A stretch of DNA of 64,000 nt from Dysgonamonadaceae bacterium (lineage in GTDB: Bacteria > Bacteroidota > Bacteroidia > Bacteroidales > Dysgonomonadaceae): the NCBI GenBank assembly GCA_031254645.1, contig JAIRUA010000012.1, positions 62,001-126,000 on the forward strand, read 5' to 3'. The position numbers were made by a program, and so were the translations under genes. The notes under the pieces were generated by a model. The model did not search any database and was not told the DNA's origin. It saw nothing but the letters and a program-made list of their open reading frames with translations. Below, piece by piece: positions 49,367 to 58,022 of this stretch (within the stretch, counting starts at the first letter, position 1; every line of letters begins with the position of its first letter).

Positions 49367-52300
49367 ATGAGCAAGAAATTCCCGGAATACAATCAATTAA
49401 ATCTTTCCGAAGTAAACAAAGAAATGTTGAAAGAGTGGGACGCGAAAGATGTTTTCAAAAAAAGCTTGGAAACACGAAAAGATAGTCCCACGTTTGTATT
49501 TTATGAAGGTCCACCATCGGCAAACGGTATGCCGGGCATTCATCACGTGATTGCACGTGCCATTAAAGACATTTTTTGCCGTTACAAAACGATGAAAGGT
49601 TTTCTCGTAAACCGAAAAGCAGGCTGGGATACACACGGACTTCCGGTAGAATTGAGTGTGGAAAAAACGTTGGGAATCACGAAAGAAGACATCGGCAAAA
49701 AAATATCGGTTGCCGAATACAACGCCGCGTGTCGCAAAGAGGTAATGAAATACACCAAAGAGTGGGAAGATTTGACCGAAAAAATGGGTTATTGGGTAGA
49801 TATGTCCGACCCGTATATCACGTACGATAATCGCTACATTGAAACACTTTGGTATTTGCTCAAAGAACTGCACAAAAAAGATTATCTATATAAAGGTTAC
49901 ACTATTCAGCCCTATTCGCCCGCTGCGGGAACGGGATTGAGTTCGCACGAATTGAATCAGCCGGGGTGTTATCGCGATGTGAAAGATACGACTTGTACGG
50001 CGATGTTTAGGGTAAAGGATGCAGAGTGCAGGGTGCAGGTAGAGGAAAATTTATATATTCTTGCTTGGACAACAACGCCTTGGACTTTGCCTTCAAACAC
50101 TGCTCTCTGCGTTGGTGGAAACATTGATTATGTAAAAGTAAAAACGCAAAATCCTTACACAAAAACCGAAATCTACTTGATTTTGGCAAAGGCATTACTC
50201 GAAAAAGTATTAGGCAAAAATGAATACGAAATTGTAGAAAAATACAAAGGAAAAGACCTCGTTGGTTTAGAATACGAACAACTTATTCCTTGGATAAATC
50301 CAGGCGAGGGCGCGTTTCGTGTCGTTTCAGACGATTTTGTAACCACCGAAGACGGAACAGGAATTGTACACATTGCGCCCACTTTTGGTGCCGATGATGC
50401 GAGAGTTGCGAAACATTTCGGCATTCCTGCAGTTTTGCTTACAGACAAAAATGGAAATCAACGCCCGCTGGTTGATTTGCAGGGTAAGTTTTATAAAATA
50501 GAAGATTTAGACGATAACTATGTTGCTAAATGTGTGAATGTTGAATTGTATTCCAAGTTTGCAGGTCGATTTGTAAAAAATGCGTACGACCCGAATTTAG
50601 AAGAAAGTGCCGACAGTTTAGATGTAGATATTTGCGTGATGTTAAAACAACAAGGTTTAGCATACAAAATCGAAAAACAAACCCACAACTATCCCCACTG
50701 CTGGCGTACCGACAAACCGATATTATACTATCCGTTAGACAGCTGGTTTATTCGCGCAACTGCTTGCAAAGAGCGAATGAGCGAGTTGAACAGCACCATT
50801 AATTGGAAACCGCAGTCGACAGGAACGGGACGTTTCGGGAAATGGTTAGAAAACCTAAACGATTGGAATTTATCGCGTTCGCGTTATTGGGGAACGCCGC
50901 TTCCGATTTGGCGTACCGAAGACGGAAAAGAAGAAAAATGTATCGGCTCGGTAAAAGAGTTGGTTGAAGAAATGCGCAAAGCCATTACGGCAGGCGTGAT
51001 GACCGAACTCCCTTGGGCGGATTACGATTTAAACGATTACAAAGATTTAGAATACAGCAAAATAGACCTTCATCGCCCTTACGTGGACAATATTGTATTG
51101 ATTTCCGACAGTGGAAAACCGATGAAACGCGAATTAGACTTGATTGACGTATGGTTTGATTCGGGTGCAATGCCCTTTGCACAAGTGTTTTATCCGCATA
51201 TTTCGGAAAGCGAATTTCAAAAAATATATCCTGCCGACTTTATCGCCGAAGGCGTTGACCAAACGCGCGGTTGGTTTTATACGTTGCACGCCATTTCCAC
51301 AATGGTGAAAGACAGTGTTGCATTTAAAAACGTGATTTCTAACGGCTTGGTGTTGGATAAAAACGGAAATAAAATGTCGAAAAGCAAAGGCAACGCTGTT
51401 GACCCTTTCGCCACAATCGACAAATACGGCTCCGATCCGCTTCGTTGGTATATGATTACCAACGCTTCGCCGTGGGACAACCTTAAATTCGATATTGAGG
51501 GCGTGGAAGAAGCACGTCGAAAATTCTTCGGAACATTGTATAACACGTACTCTTTCTTCACATTATACGCGAATGTTGATAATTTCACAAACCAATATCC
51601 GCAAATTGCGATAGAAAAACGTCCCGAAATTGACCGTTGGATTATTTCTTTGCTCAATACGCTTGTAAAAGACGTAGATACGGCTTACGAAACCTACGAG
51701 CCAACAAAAGCGGGGCGCGCGATTGCCGATTTCGTGAACGATAATCTTAGCAATTGGTACGTTCGTCTCAACCGTAAACGTTTTTGGGGCGGTGAAATGA
51801 CCGATGACAAGCTGTCCGCTTATCAAACACTTTACGAATGTTTGGTTACGGTGTCGAAATTGATGTCTCCCATTGCGCCGTTTTATGCTGATAGGTTGTA
51901 TTTAGATTTAATGACCCCCCAATCCTCTAAAGGGGGTTTGCAAGCACCGTCAATTTCGATACATCTAGAGAGGTTCCCTGAAGTTGACGAATCTTTGATT
52001 GATAAGGATTTGGAAGAGCAAATGTACTTGGCACAATCAGCATCGTCAATTGTGTTGGCGTTGCGCAGGAAAGTAAATATTCGTGTTCGTCAGCCGTTGT
52101 CAAAAATGATGATTCCCGTTACCGACAACGAGCAAAAGAAAAACATCGAAGCCATTGAGCAGCTTATTCTCAGTGAAGTAAACGTGAAAGAGTTACAATA
52201 CGTGGATTCAGCAAACGAAATATTAGTGAAACGCGTGAAACCCGATTTCAAAAAACTCGGTCCGCGCTACGGAAAAATAATGAAACAACTTGCGCCCGTC

Positions 52301-52744
52301 ATTCAAGCGATGAGCAACAGCCAAATCAATGAATTGGAGCGCAATGGCGAATACACACTTCTCGTTGACGGACAAGAGGCTACCATCACAACCGCCGATG
52401 TGGAAATCATTTCGGAAGATATCCCCGGCTGGCTCGTTGCCAACGAAGGACGATTAACAGTTGCGCTCGACATTACCATTACCGATGAACTTCGCAAAGA
52501 AGGTATCGCTCGCGAATTGGTTAATCGTATTCAAAACTTGCGCAAAGCGAAAGATTTTGAAATTACCGACCGCATTGTTGTGAAAGTTTCATTAAATCCG
52601 TTATTCGATGAAGCGATTATTGATTTTGCCGATTATGTGAAAGGGCAGGTTCTAGCTGACGAAATCGCAATCGTAAGCGAAACACTTGAAGATGAAATTG
52701 ATATTGAAGATGTGAAGTTAACAATTCGAATAAAGAAGGTGTAA
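49367..52744 (+). CDS. ileS: isoleucyl-tRNA synthetase
   Basis: A 1125-residue class I synthetase. The HIGH-type motif is in NGMPGIHHVIARAIKD (about residue 56). GWDTHGLPVE, ILAWTTTPWTLPSNTAL (editing domain) and DVWFDSGAMPF follow, and NKMSKSKGNAVDP is the KMSKS loop. An anticodon-binding domain and a C-terminal extension (to KLTIRIKKV) complete it. Two odd stretches stand out: VKDAECRVQVEE, written by a tandem RRTGCAG repeat (50018-50046), and MTPQSSKGGLQAP, written by a GC-rich palindrome (51915-51936). Both lie in variable loops, so the enzyme should still be active. Confidence 0.97.
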   Translation: MSKKFPEYNQLNLSEVNKEMLKEWDAKDVFKKSLETRKDSPTFVFYEGPPSANGMPGIHHVIARAIKDIFCRYKTMKGFLVNRKAGWDTHGLPVELSVEKTLGITKEDIGKKISVAEYNAACRKEVMKYTKEWEDLTEKMGYWVDMSDPYITYDNRYIETLWYLLKELHKKDYLYKGYTIQPYSPAAGTGLSSHELNQPGCYRDVKDTTCTAMFRVKDAECRVQVEENLYILAWTTTPWTLPSNTALCVGGNIDYVKVKTQNPYTKTEIYLILAKALLEKVLGKNEYEIVEKYKGKDLVGLEYEQLIPWINPGEGAFRVVSDDFVTTEDGTGIVHIAPTFGADDARVAKHFGIPAVLLTDKNGNQRPLVDLQGKFYKIEDLDDNYVAKCVNVELYSKFAGRFVKNAYDPNLEESADSLDVDICVMLKQQGLAYKIEKQTHNYPHCWRTDKPILYYPLDSWFIRATACKERMSELNSTINWKPQSTGTGRFGKWLENLNDWNLSRSRYWGTPLPIWRTEDGKEEKCIGSVKELVEEMRKAITAGVMTELPWADYDLNDYKDLEYSKIDLHRPYVDNIVLISDSGKPMKRELDLIDVWFDSGAMPFAQVFYPHISESEFQKIYPADFIAEGVDQTRGWFYTLHAISTMVKDSVAFKNVISNGLVLDKNGNKMSKSKGNAVDPFATIDKYGSDPLRWYMITNASPWDNLKFDIEGVEEARRKFFGTLYNTYSFFTLYANVDNFTNQYPQIAIEKRPEIDRWIISLLNTLVKDVDTAYETYEPTKAGRAIADFVNDNLSNWYVRLNRKRFWGGEMTDDKLSAYQTLYECLVTVSKLMSPIAPFYADRLYLDLMTPQSSKGGLQAPSISIHLERFPEVDESLIDKDLEEQMYLAQSASSIVLALRRKVNIRVRQPLSKMMIPVTDNEQKKNIEAIEQLILSEVNVKELQYVDSANEILVKRVKPDFKKLGPRYGKIMKQLAPVIQAMSNSQINELERNGEYTLLVDGQEATITTADVEIISEDIPGWLVANEGRLTVALDITITDELRKEGIARELVNRIQNLRKAKDFEITDRIVVKVSLNPLFDEAIIDFADYVKGQVLADEIAIVSETLEDEIDIEDVKLTIRIKKV
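50018..50046 (+). repeat. GATGCAG/AGTGCAG/GGTGCAG tandem within ileS
   Basis: Three heptamers of the form RRTGCAG in a row, then GTAGAG, encode part of VKDAECRVQVEE in the ileS editing-domain region. Simple-word repeats of this kind are otherwise seen between genes here. Confidence 0.6.
51915..51936 (+). repeat. CCCCC...GGGGG palindromic element within ileS
   Basis: CCCCCC, AATCCTCTAAA, GGGGG forms a hairpin-capable element. It is in frame and encodes the core of MTPQSSKGGLQAP near residue 855. It looks like an intergenic-type palindrome taken up by a coding region. Confidence 0.65.
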
Positions 52745-52756
52745 AATGCTTTCAAA

Positions 52757-52785
52757 CTTTCCAAAGTTTTCAAAACTTGGAAAGT
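52757..52785. terminator. hairpin after ileS
   Basis: ACTTTCCAA pairs with TTGGAAAGT, and GTTTT with AAAAC inside. It stands 12 bases after the ileS stop and before the next promoter. No T-run follows directly, so it is only a possible terminator. Confidence 0.55.
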
Positions 52786-52802
52786 CTATCAAAATAATTT
52801 TG

Positions 52803-52810
52803 TATCTTTG
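52803..52810 (+). promoter_or_regulatory. Bacteroidetes -7 promoter element for the DksA/TraR-like gene
   Basis: TATCTTTG lies 42 bases before the start of the next gene; the -33 position has no clear TTTG. Confidence 0.6.
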
Positions 52811-52851
52811 CGAAAATTAAGTATTATAGAAAATACTAAAAATAAGAATAT

Positions 52852-53232
52852 ATGAACGAGAAGACAAAATATTCGGAAGAGGAATTGCAAGAATTCCGCG
52901 CCATTATTACTGAAAAATTGGCAGTTGCCAAACAAGAATATGACAACTATCGCGCCGTCTTGACAAATGCCGACGGCAATGATACAGTGGATACTTCGCC
53001 CACTTACAAAGTGTTGGAAGAGGGCGCTTCTACGCTCTCAAAAGAAGAAGCAGGCAGGCTTGCACAACGCCAAATGAAATTTATTCAAGGCTTACAATCG
53101 GCTTTGGTACGTATCGAAAACGGCACGTACGGCATCTGTCGCGAAACCGGAAAATTGATTCCGAAAGAACGTCTTCGCGCCGTACCGCACGCCACATTGA
53201 GTATCGAAGCAAAAGAAGGCGGGAAAAAATAA
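52852..53232 (+). CDS. DksA/TraR-family regulator with degenerate zinc finger
   Basis: A 126-residue protein. The N-terminal part (1-80) is a coiled coil (EEELQEFRAIITEKLAVAKQEYDNY). The C-terminal part has the DksA-type IENGTYGICRETGKLIPKERLRAVPHATLSIEAK. Only one Cys of the C4 zinc finger remains (YGIC). As I recall, related Bacteroidetes proteins also read CRETG/CRVTGKLIPKERL, so this form is usual there. DksA proteins enter the RNA polymerase secondary channel and work with ppGpp; whether this one does so without zinc is unknown. It stands between ileS and lspA. Confidence 0.88.
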   Translation: MNEKTKYSEEELQEFRAIITEKLAVAKQEYDNYRAVLTNADGNDTVDTSPTYKVLEEGASTLSKEEAGRLAQRQMKFIQGLQSALVRIENGTYGICRETGKLIPKERLRAVPHATLSIEAKEGGKK

Positions 53233-53341
53233 TAAATAATGTGCTAATAAATAATGTGCTAATATGCTAATACAATTATAAAAATATAATCTGTACTTTT
53301 GCATTAGCACATTATTTATTAGCAAATTAGCACATTAAATT
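53233..53341. repeat. TTAGCACATTA-type intergenic repeat, inverted arms
   Basis: AATAATGTGCTAATAAATAATGTGCTAATATGCTAAT is followed by GCATTAGCACATTATTTATTAGCAAATTAGCACATTAA. The two halves are largely reverse complements, so a long AT-rich hairpin can form. The same word occurs in the terminator at 7725-7815 and at 26168-26182. Confidence 0.7.
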
Positions 53342-53342
53342 G

Positions 53343-54023
53343 ATGAATAGCAAAACAAAAAAAGCGTTAGTAGCCATTGGTGTTGTTTTCGTAATACTTC
53401 TCATTGACCAACTATCCAAAATTTGGGTGAAAACGAATATGGCATTATTCGATAGCATTCACGTTTTCGATTGGTTTCAAATTTATTTCGTAGAAAACAA
53501 TGGAATGGCTTTCGGCATCGAAGCCGGAGGTAAATTGTTTTTATCGCTTTTCCGGATTTTTGCAGTAGGTTTTATAATTTACTACATCACGCGATTGGTA
53601 AGAGAAAACTACAAAGCCGGTTTTATTGCTTGTATTTCCTTAGTGCTTGCAGGCGCATCGGGTAATATTATTGATAGTATTTTCTATGGTGTTATTTTCG
53701 AAGCGAGCTATCCCGGACACGTGGCGTCATTTGTGCCTTGGGGACAAGGTTATTCCACACTTCTACACGGCAAAGTGGTGGATATGTTCTATTTCCCGAT
53801 TATTCGAGGCACTTATCCCGAATGGTTTCCGTTTATGGGCGGACAAGAATTTTTGTTTTTTCGCTTTATTTTCAATGTTGCCGATTCGGCCATTACCGTT
53901 GGTGTTGCGTTGTTGTTGATTTTCTATAAACATACGTTGTCGTATTCGCTGCTTTCTAAAAAAGAGCGCGAAAAAATTGATAAAGCCAAACAAGAAAAAC
54001 TCGAAAATCAAGACCCTCAGTGA
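53343..54023 (+). CDS. lspA: lipoprotein signal peptidase
   Basis: A 226-residue inner-membrane protease with four main helices. The catalytic aspartates lie in GASGNIIDSIFYG and NVADSAITVG. FVENNGMAFGIEAGG matches the conserved N-terminal loop. It is longer than E. coli LspA because of an insert between the two Asp motifs (about 120-165) and a basic C-terminal tail, as in other Bacteroidales. It removes lipoprotein signal peptides and serves the many lipoproteins in this window. ATG 53343 is used; a TTG one codon before is also in frame. The next gene overlaps it by four bases. Confidence 0.95.
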   Translation: MNSKTKKALVAIGVVFVILLIDQLSKIWVKTNMALFDSIHVFDWFQIYFVENNGMAFGIEAGGKLFLSLFRIFAVGFIIYYITRLVRENYKAGFIACISLVLAGASGNIIDSIFYGVIFEASYPGHVASFVPWGQGYSTLLHGKVVDMFYFPIIRGTYPEWFPFMGGQEFLFFRFIFNVADSAITVGVALLLIFYKHTLSYSLLSKKEREKIDKAKQEKLENQDPQ

Positions 54024-54877
54024 AATCCCAAACCATTTCATATCTATTCATTTTCTTTGCGTCAATCGTATTGATATCTGCCTGCTCAAACCGACCACGC
54101 GAGGTGCTCAATCGACGCGCAATGGAACGGTTAATGTACGACATATATATTGCCGAAGCCACTATGAATAATGATTTTCAGAATTTCAATTCGCCCGAAA
54201 AGAAAGAAGCATTTATCAGAGAAATATTTCGCCAGCATCGTGTTACACAGGTACAATGGGATACAACATTGGCTTGGTATGCCGACCGGATTGATTTGTA
54301 TTTGCAAATGAACGACTCGGTTATGGCGCGAATGCAACGCGAAAGAGTGTTTATTGATGCAAAAATTGCACAACGGGCAGTCTTATTAAGTAACGAAGAT
54401 TTTCTTTTTGCAGATTCACATATTCCTAATATTCATTCGTTTTCAACACCAAGCACACAAAACGGATTTAGTTTTCGGCTAGATTCTACAGAAATTGCCG
54501 ATTTACCACACGATGACTTTTCATTCGATTTCACAATTATCGGCATTCCACCAACCGGCATACCCGGTTTTCAAGCGGTACTAACGTTGGATTATATCGA
54601 CACTACCATTTATCGACTCGAAAGAATTTCGGAAAATATTGCCTATACTATTCCAATACAAAGGTTTATTGAACGCGATTCGATTACGCTCGACACGCTA
54701 ACGCAGCTTAGAGGTTTCGTTCGTTTGCCCGATATTCATAGAATATTTAGGCATATTCAGATGTACAATATTTCATTGGGATATGAGGAAGAAGAATTAG
54801 AGGAAGAAGCGTATTTGTCGGATGAAGAAGATGAAATAATGTCATTTGAAGAAACATTGGAAATGGAAGAAAGATAA
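54020..54877 (+). CDS. DUF4296-type lipoprotein
   Basis: A 285-residue lipoprotein starting at GTG in a GTGA overlap with the lspA stop. The signal reads FFASIVLISACSNRP with the lipobox Cys at about 22. The DUF4296 part (about 30-115) has LMYDIYIAEATMNNDF and QHRVTQVQWDTTLAWYADRIDLY. The tail is very acidic (EEEELEEEAYLSDEEDEIMSFEE). The function of the family is unknown. The lspA-DUF4296 pair recurs in Bacteroidales as I recall; the overlap suggests coupled translation. Confidence 0.85.
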   Translation: MKSQTISYLFIFFASIVLISACSNRPREVLNRRAMERLMYDIYIAEATMNNDFQNFNSPEKKEAFIREIFRQHRVTQVQWDTTLAWYADRIDLYLQMNDSVMARMQRERVFIDAKIAQRAVLLSNEDFLFADSHIPNIHSFSTPSTQNGFSFRLDSTEIADLPHDDFSFDFTIIGIPPTGIPGFQAVLTLDYIDTTIYRLERISENIAYTIPIQRFIERDSITLDTLTQLRGFVRLPDIHRIFRHIQMYNISLGYEEEELEEEAYLSDEEDEIMSFEETLEMEER

Positions 54878-54922
54878 AAATCTGCGCAAATCCTAAAAAT
54901 CCGCGTCATCCGCGTGCCAAAA

Positions 54923-55459
54923 ATGCCCCAACAACGAAAACTAAATATCGAAGAACTCAACCGCATCAGTATTGATGAATTCAAAGAAGCAAAAAAGATA
55001 CCGCTCGTTGTGGTACTCGATAATGTGCGCAGTCTCAATAATGTCGGCTCCATTTTTCGCACAAGTGATGCATTTTGCATCGAAGAAGTAATTCTTTGCG
55101 GCATTACTGCCGTGCCGCCCAATGCCGAAATCCGCAAGACAGCTCTCGGAGCGGAAGACTCGGTACAATGGCGTTATTTTGAAGACACCTTGTCCGCCGT
55201 ACATGAATTAAAAGCCAATGGCTACACTGTTTTTTCTATCGAACAAGCGGAAAATAGTATTTCCTTAGAAAGCATATCGTTAGATAAGAGCAAGAAATAT
55301 GCCATCATACTCGGCCACGAAGTGCATGGCGTGCAACAAGCCGTTATTGACGCTTCCGATGATTGCATCGAAATTCCGCAATACGGCACAAAACACTCAT
55401 TAAATGTGTCGGTTACGGGGGGAATTGTAATATGGAATTTTTTTATACTATTGAAGTAG
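54923..55459 (+). CDS. SpoU/TrmH-type RNA 2'-O-methyltransferase
   Basis: A 178-residue SPOUT enzyme. Motif 1 is VVLDNVRSLNNVGSIFRTSDAF, motif 2 is YAIILGHEVHGVQQAVI, and motif 3 is IEIPQYGTKHSLNVSVTGGIVIW, which form the knotted S-adenosylmethionine site. It lacks an RNA-binding N-terminal domain, so it is of the short type, and tRNA or rRNA as target cannot be decided. A GTG three codons earlier is in frame, but it lies in a repeat (CATCCGCGTGCC), so ATG 54923 is used. Confidence 0.88.
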   Translation: MPQQRKLNIEELNRISIDEFKEAKKIPLVVVLDNVRSLNNVGSIFRTSDAFCIEEVILCGITAVPPNAEIRKTALGAEDSVQWRYFEDTLSAVHELKANGYTVFSIEQAENSISLESISLDKSKKYAIILGHEVHGVQQAVIDASDDCIEIPQYGTKHSLNVSVTGGIVIWNFFILLK

Positions 55460-55464
55460 CAAAA

Positions 55465-56379
55465 TTATTCCTCCGGCAATTCAATTTTCTCGTACATCTT
55501 ATAAAATGCCAAAATACCTATCGCGAAAGCCGCCGCTACAATAATAAGGAGATAGCTCGCCACACCATCAATAGAGAACGAGAGTTTCAACAATATCGTA
55601 GAAATCACAAAACCCGAATTTCGCATAATGCGATGAAACTCATCGGTAATAGCAAACGAGAAAAGTAAAATAGTTACGTCGCAGATAATCAATATAGTAA
55701 AAATGTCCGAAAAGAAGCTCCGAGTAAAAGGTTTCGAGTTTTGCACAAATTCTATAATCGACGAATTACCCGTTATCAAATAGTATAAACTGATGCACGT
55801 AAGAATCAAAAATAACGCTCCCATAAATAAAGCGAGAATGCGCTTGGCTTCAAAATATTGTTTTGGCAACTCTTTTTGTTTAATCAAAGTAGGTTCGCCG
55901 CTGTTTTCTCTTCGGACTGTGCTTTGACTGATGCGATAAAAAACGTATATCAATCCAAAAAGTATGATAATAGTAGCCAATAAATACAGAAAGTTGTGTT
56001 GCGAAAACATTTCGCCGATATCTGATACAAGTTGCAAACTCGACATCTCGTCGAAAGCAGCACGTATCATAATCAATGCCATAATCTCGAACTGCATACC
56101 GATATAAAGTGTTATCGACTTTGGCAAGAAGTAAATCAAGCAATAAACCTCGTAGAAAAGTATGATAGAAAATGGTGTGTAAAGCGCTTCGATTGGATTG
56201 TTCAATCCTGCAGCACCACCGGTTTGAATAATGCCCAAATTAGCAAGAAGGATCAACCCCAAGTGCAAGAAAAAACCCGCGAAAGCAACAATAAAAATAA
56301 ATCTCTCGAATTTACGTTTTGATTTTCCCGACAATAACAAGTCGTAGGATGCTGTTTTTATATCTTTGAACTTCTTCAT
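55465..56379 (-). CDS. polytopic membrane protein of unknown function
   Basis: A 304-residue protein with about seven hydrophobic helices (for example FIFIVAFAGFFLHLGLILLANLG, LLATIIILFGLIYVFY, ILALFMGALFLILTCISLYYL, VASYLLIIVAAAFAIGILAFY). The N-terminus is basic (KTASYDLLLSGKSKRKFER), and a charged loop lies at about 155-180. No transporter or enzyme motif was recognised. It converges with the methyltransferase gene, six bases apart, and has its own promoter element at 56399-56406. Confidence 0.75.
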   Translation of the reverse strand: MKKFKDIKTASYDLLLSGKSKRKFERFIFIVAFAGFFLHLGLILLANLGIIQTGGAAGLNNPIEALYTPFSIILFYEVYCLIYFLPKSITLYIGMQFEIMALIMIRAAFDEMSSLQLVSDIGEMFSQHNFLYLLATIIILFGLIYVFYRISQSTVRRENSGEPTLIKQKELPKQYFEAKRILALFMGALFLILTCISLYYLITGNSSIIEFVQNSKPFTRSFFSDIFTILIICDVTILLFSFAITDEFHRIMRNSGFVISTILLKLSFSIDGVASYLLIIVAAAFAIGILAFYKMYEKIELPEE

Positions 56380-56398
56380 AATGTTATGTAGCAGAGTA

Positions 56399-56406
56399 CA
56401 AAGATA
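56399..56406 (-). promoter_or_regulatory. Bacteroidetes -7 promoter element for the membrane protein
   Basis: On the minus strand TATCTTTG lies 20 bases before the start at 56379. Confidence 0.65.
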
Positions 56407-56750
56407 CGTTTTTTTCTCGAATTTCGAACAGTTTTTTTGAAAAGATGAGAGTTAATGTACAAAGCAGCGTTCGGCGATGAAAATTGACGTAACCAAAACA
56501 GCGTTCAATAAAGTCGTTTTTAAAAGTACCTAAAAAGAATAGCTAACAGATATAACACCCTATCCTATAACTTTGAATCTATTCCTTGCAACAAGTTTAA
56601 TCGCATTATGTTAAAAGTCACATTTTTTCTCAATATAATTTTGTTTTCACGAAAAATTGTTGTAATATCGCGAACTAATAAACAGAAAATATCAAAAAAG
56701 ACGTATATGATATAAAATAGGCATATCTATTCGTATAAAAAATCAGACTT
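56407..56750. other. intergenic region without a recognised gene
   Basis: About 340 bases of AT-rich DNA between divergent genes. Short similar words CAAAGCAGCGTTCGGCG and AAAACAGCGTTCAATAA occur at about 56460-56515. I see no tRNA and no clear promoter for the plus-strand gene. Confidence 0.5.
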
Positions 56751-58013
56751 ATGACTACAATGGATAAAATATTGAAAAGAAGTAGAAATTATCTACTTGT
56801 ATCATTATTGATGATAAATAGTAACATTTATGCTCAAGTAGGAAACATTTATGACGGCTCTCGTGGTAGGACTGTGCACGATGAGTTGAGAGAGGCAGTA
56901 ATAGGCTCCTCTGAAGCACGACAAGCTGAAAGAAATGCTACAGGTATTCACCGCGATGCTTCTCCCTGGTTCCAGGATAGGGCATTAGAAGGTGCAAGAA
57001 GAGAAGATGATAGAAGAAATTCAACAACAAACTTTATGAATAATTTAGGAAGAGAGAGCAACTCTTCTTCAAATACAAATACATCTTCGGATGGTAATAG
57101 CAATAGAAACAGCCGTTCGGGTGGTTTTTCTAGCGGTGGTAATAACTATATCCCAACTCGCACTCCTTATGCTCCAACGACAACTACCACTGCAAGTCCT
57201 GTTGTTGTTCCGAAATCTACTCCTACACCCCAGCCGAATATGTATAATCATCAAGAATTTGAAGCACAAACACGGAAAAATCAAAACGATTTTAGAACAG
57301 CAAATCCATCAAACACATCTGCACAGAGCGGTTTTAGGACAACAAATTCATCAACTTCATCCGCACAAAGCAGTTTTAGAGCAACAAATTCACCAACCGC
57401 ATCTGCACAACGAAGCTTTAGAACTATGAATACATCTACTCCCACACCGTCTCGCGTAAATACAGCAACCGCATCCTTAGCTAATAATGTGAATACAAAT
57501 ACTTCAACATCTAACGCAATTGTAGAGAAATATAATCAGCATAATACAAGACAATCGTTTGTGCAAAAAATACAGGCAGTGAATCAAGAAGCAGTTTACT
57601 CTATTCCAAGTACTTCTATTGACAGGAATACAGATAGGAATACAAGATTAATGGACGGAGTAACCCTTCCTAATAATTCACAGAGCTATTTATGGGAAAA
57701 AATGGTTGAGGCATATCAAGAATTAGAATTATCAACCAAGGCTTTAGATTTTTTCAAGAAAACAGGAGTAGATATAAGTAGTACACTTACAAAAGGTTCA
57801 GGCTTTTTAGATGGTGTACAAAAACATGGAGTTATTCTGTTGTCTCTCAAAGAGCTTTATGAAAATAGGATTAATGATTTTAAAAATGCGGCACATCAAT
57901 TTGTCAACAATGGATTTCATTTAACTCCCAATGAAGGCAATAGACTTATACATCGGGGAACTTCTGAAGGATCTAAAACGTCCCAAGAAGGAATAAGAAC
58001 GATGATGAATTAG
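56751..58013 (+). CDS. exported Ser/Thr/Asn-rich protein with 14-residue repeats
   Basis: A 420-residue protein with a signal peptide (LLVSLLMINSNIYAQ, to about 29). Residues 85-160 are rich in Ser, Asn, Thr and Pro. Residues about 180-235 hold four copies of a 14-residue unit of the type FRTxNxSxxSAQSx (FRTANPSNTSAQSG, FRTTNSSTSSAQSS, FRATNSPTASAQRS, FRTMNTSTPTPS). The C-terminal 130 residues are helical and look globular. Such Ser/Thr-rich linkers are O-glycosylation targets in Bacteroidetes. No known domain recognised. It begins the exported-protein cluster. A second ATG three codons on is possible. Confidence 0.7.
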   Translation: MTTMDKILKRSRNYLLVSLLMINSNIYAQVGNIYDGSRGRTVHDELREAVIGSSEARQAERNATGIHRDASPWFQDRALEGARREDDRRNSTTNFMNNLGRESNSSSNTNTSSDGNSNRNSRSGGFSSGGNNYIPTRTPYAPTTTTTASPVVVPKSTPTPQPNMYNHQEFEAQTRKNQNDFRTANPSNTSAQSGFRTTNSSTSSAQSSFRATNSPTASAQRSFRTMNTSTPTPSRVNTATASLANNVNTNTSTSNAIVEKYNQHNTRQSFVQKIQAVNQEAVYSIPSTSIDRNTDRNTRLMDGVTLPNNSQSYLWEKMVEAYQELELSTKALDFFKKTGVDISSTLTKGSGFLDGVQKHGVILLSLKELYENRINDFKNAAHQFVNNGFHLTPNEGNRLIHRGTSEGSKTSQEGIRTMMN

Positions 58014-58022
58014 AAAATAATT

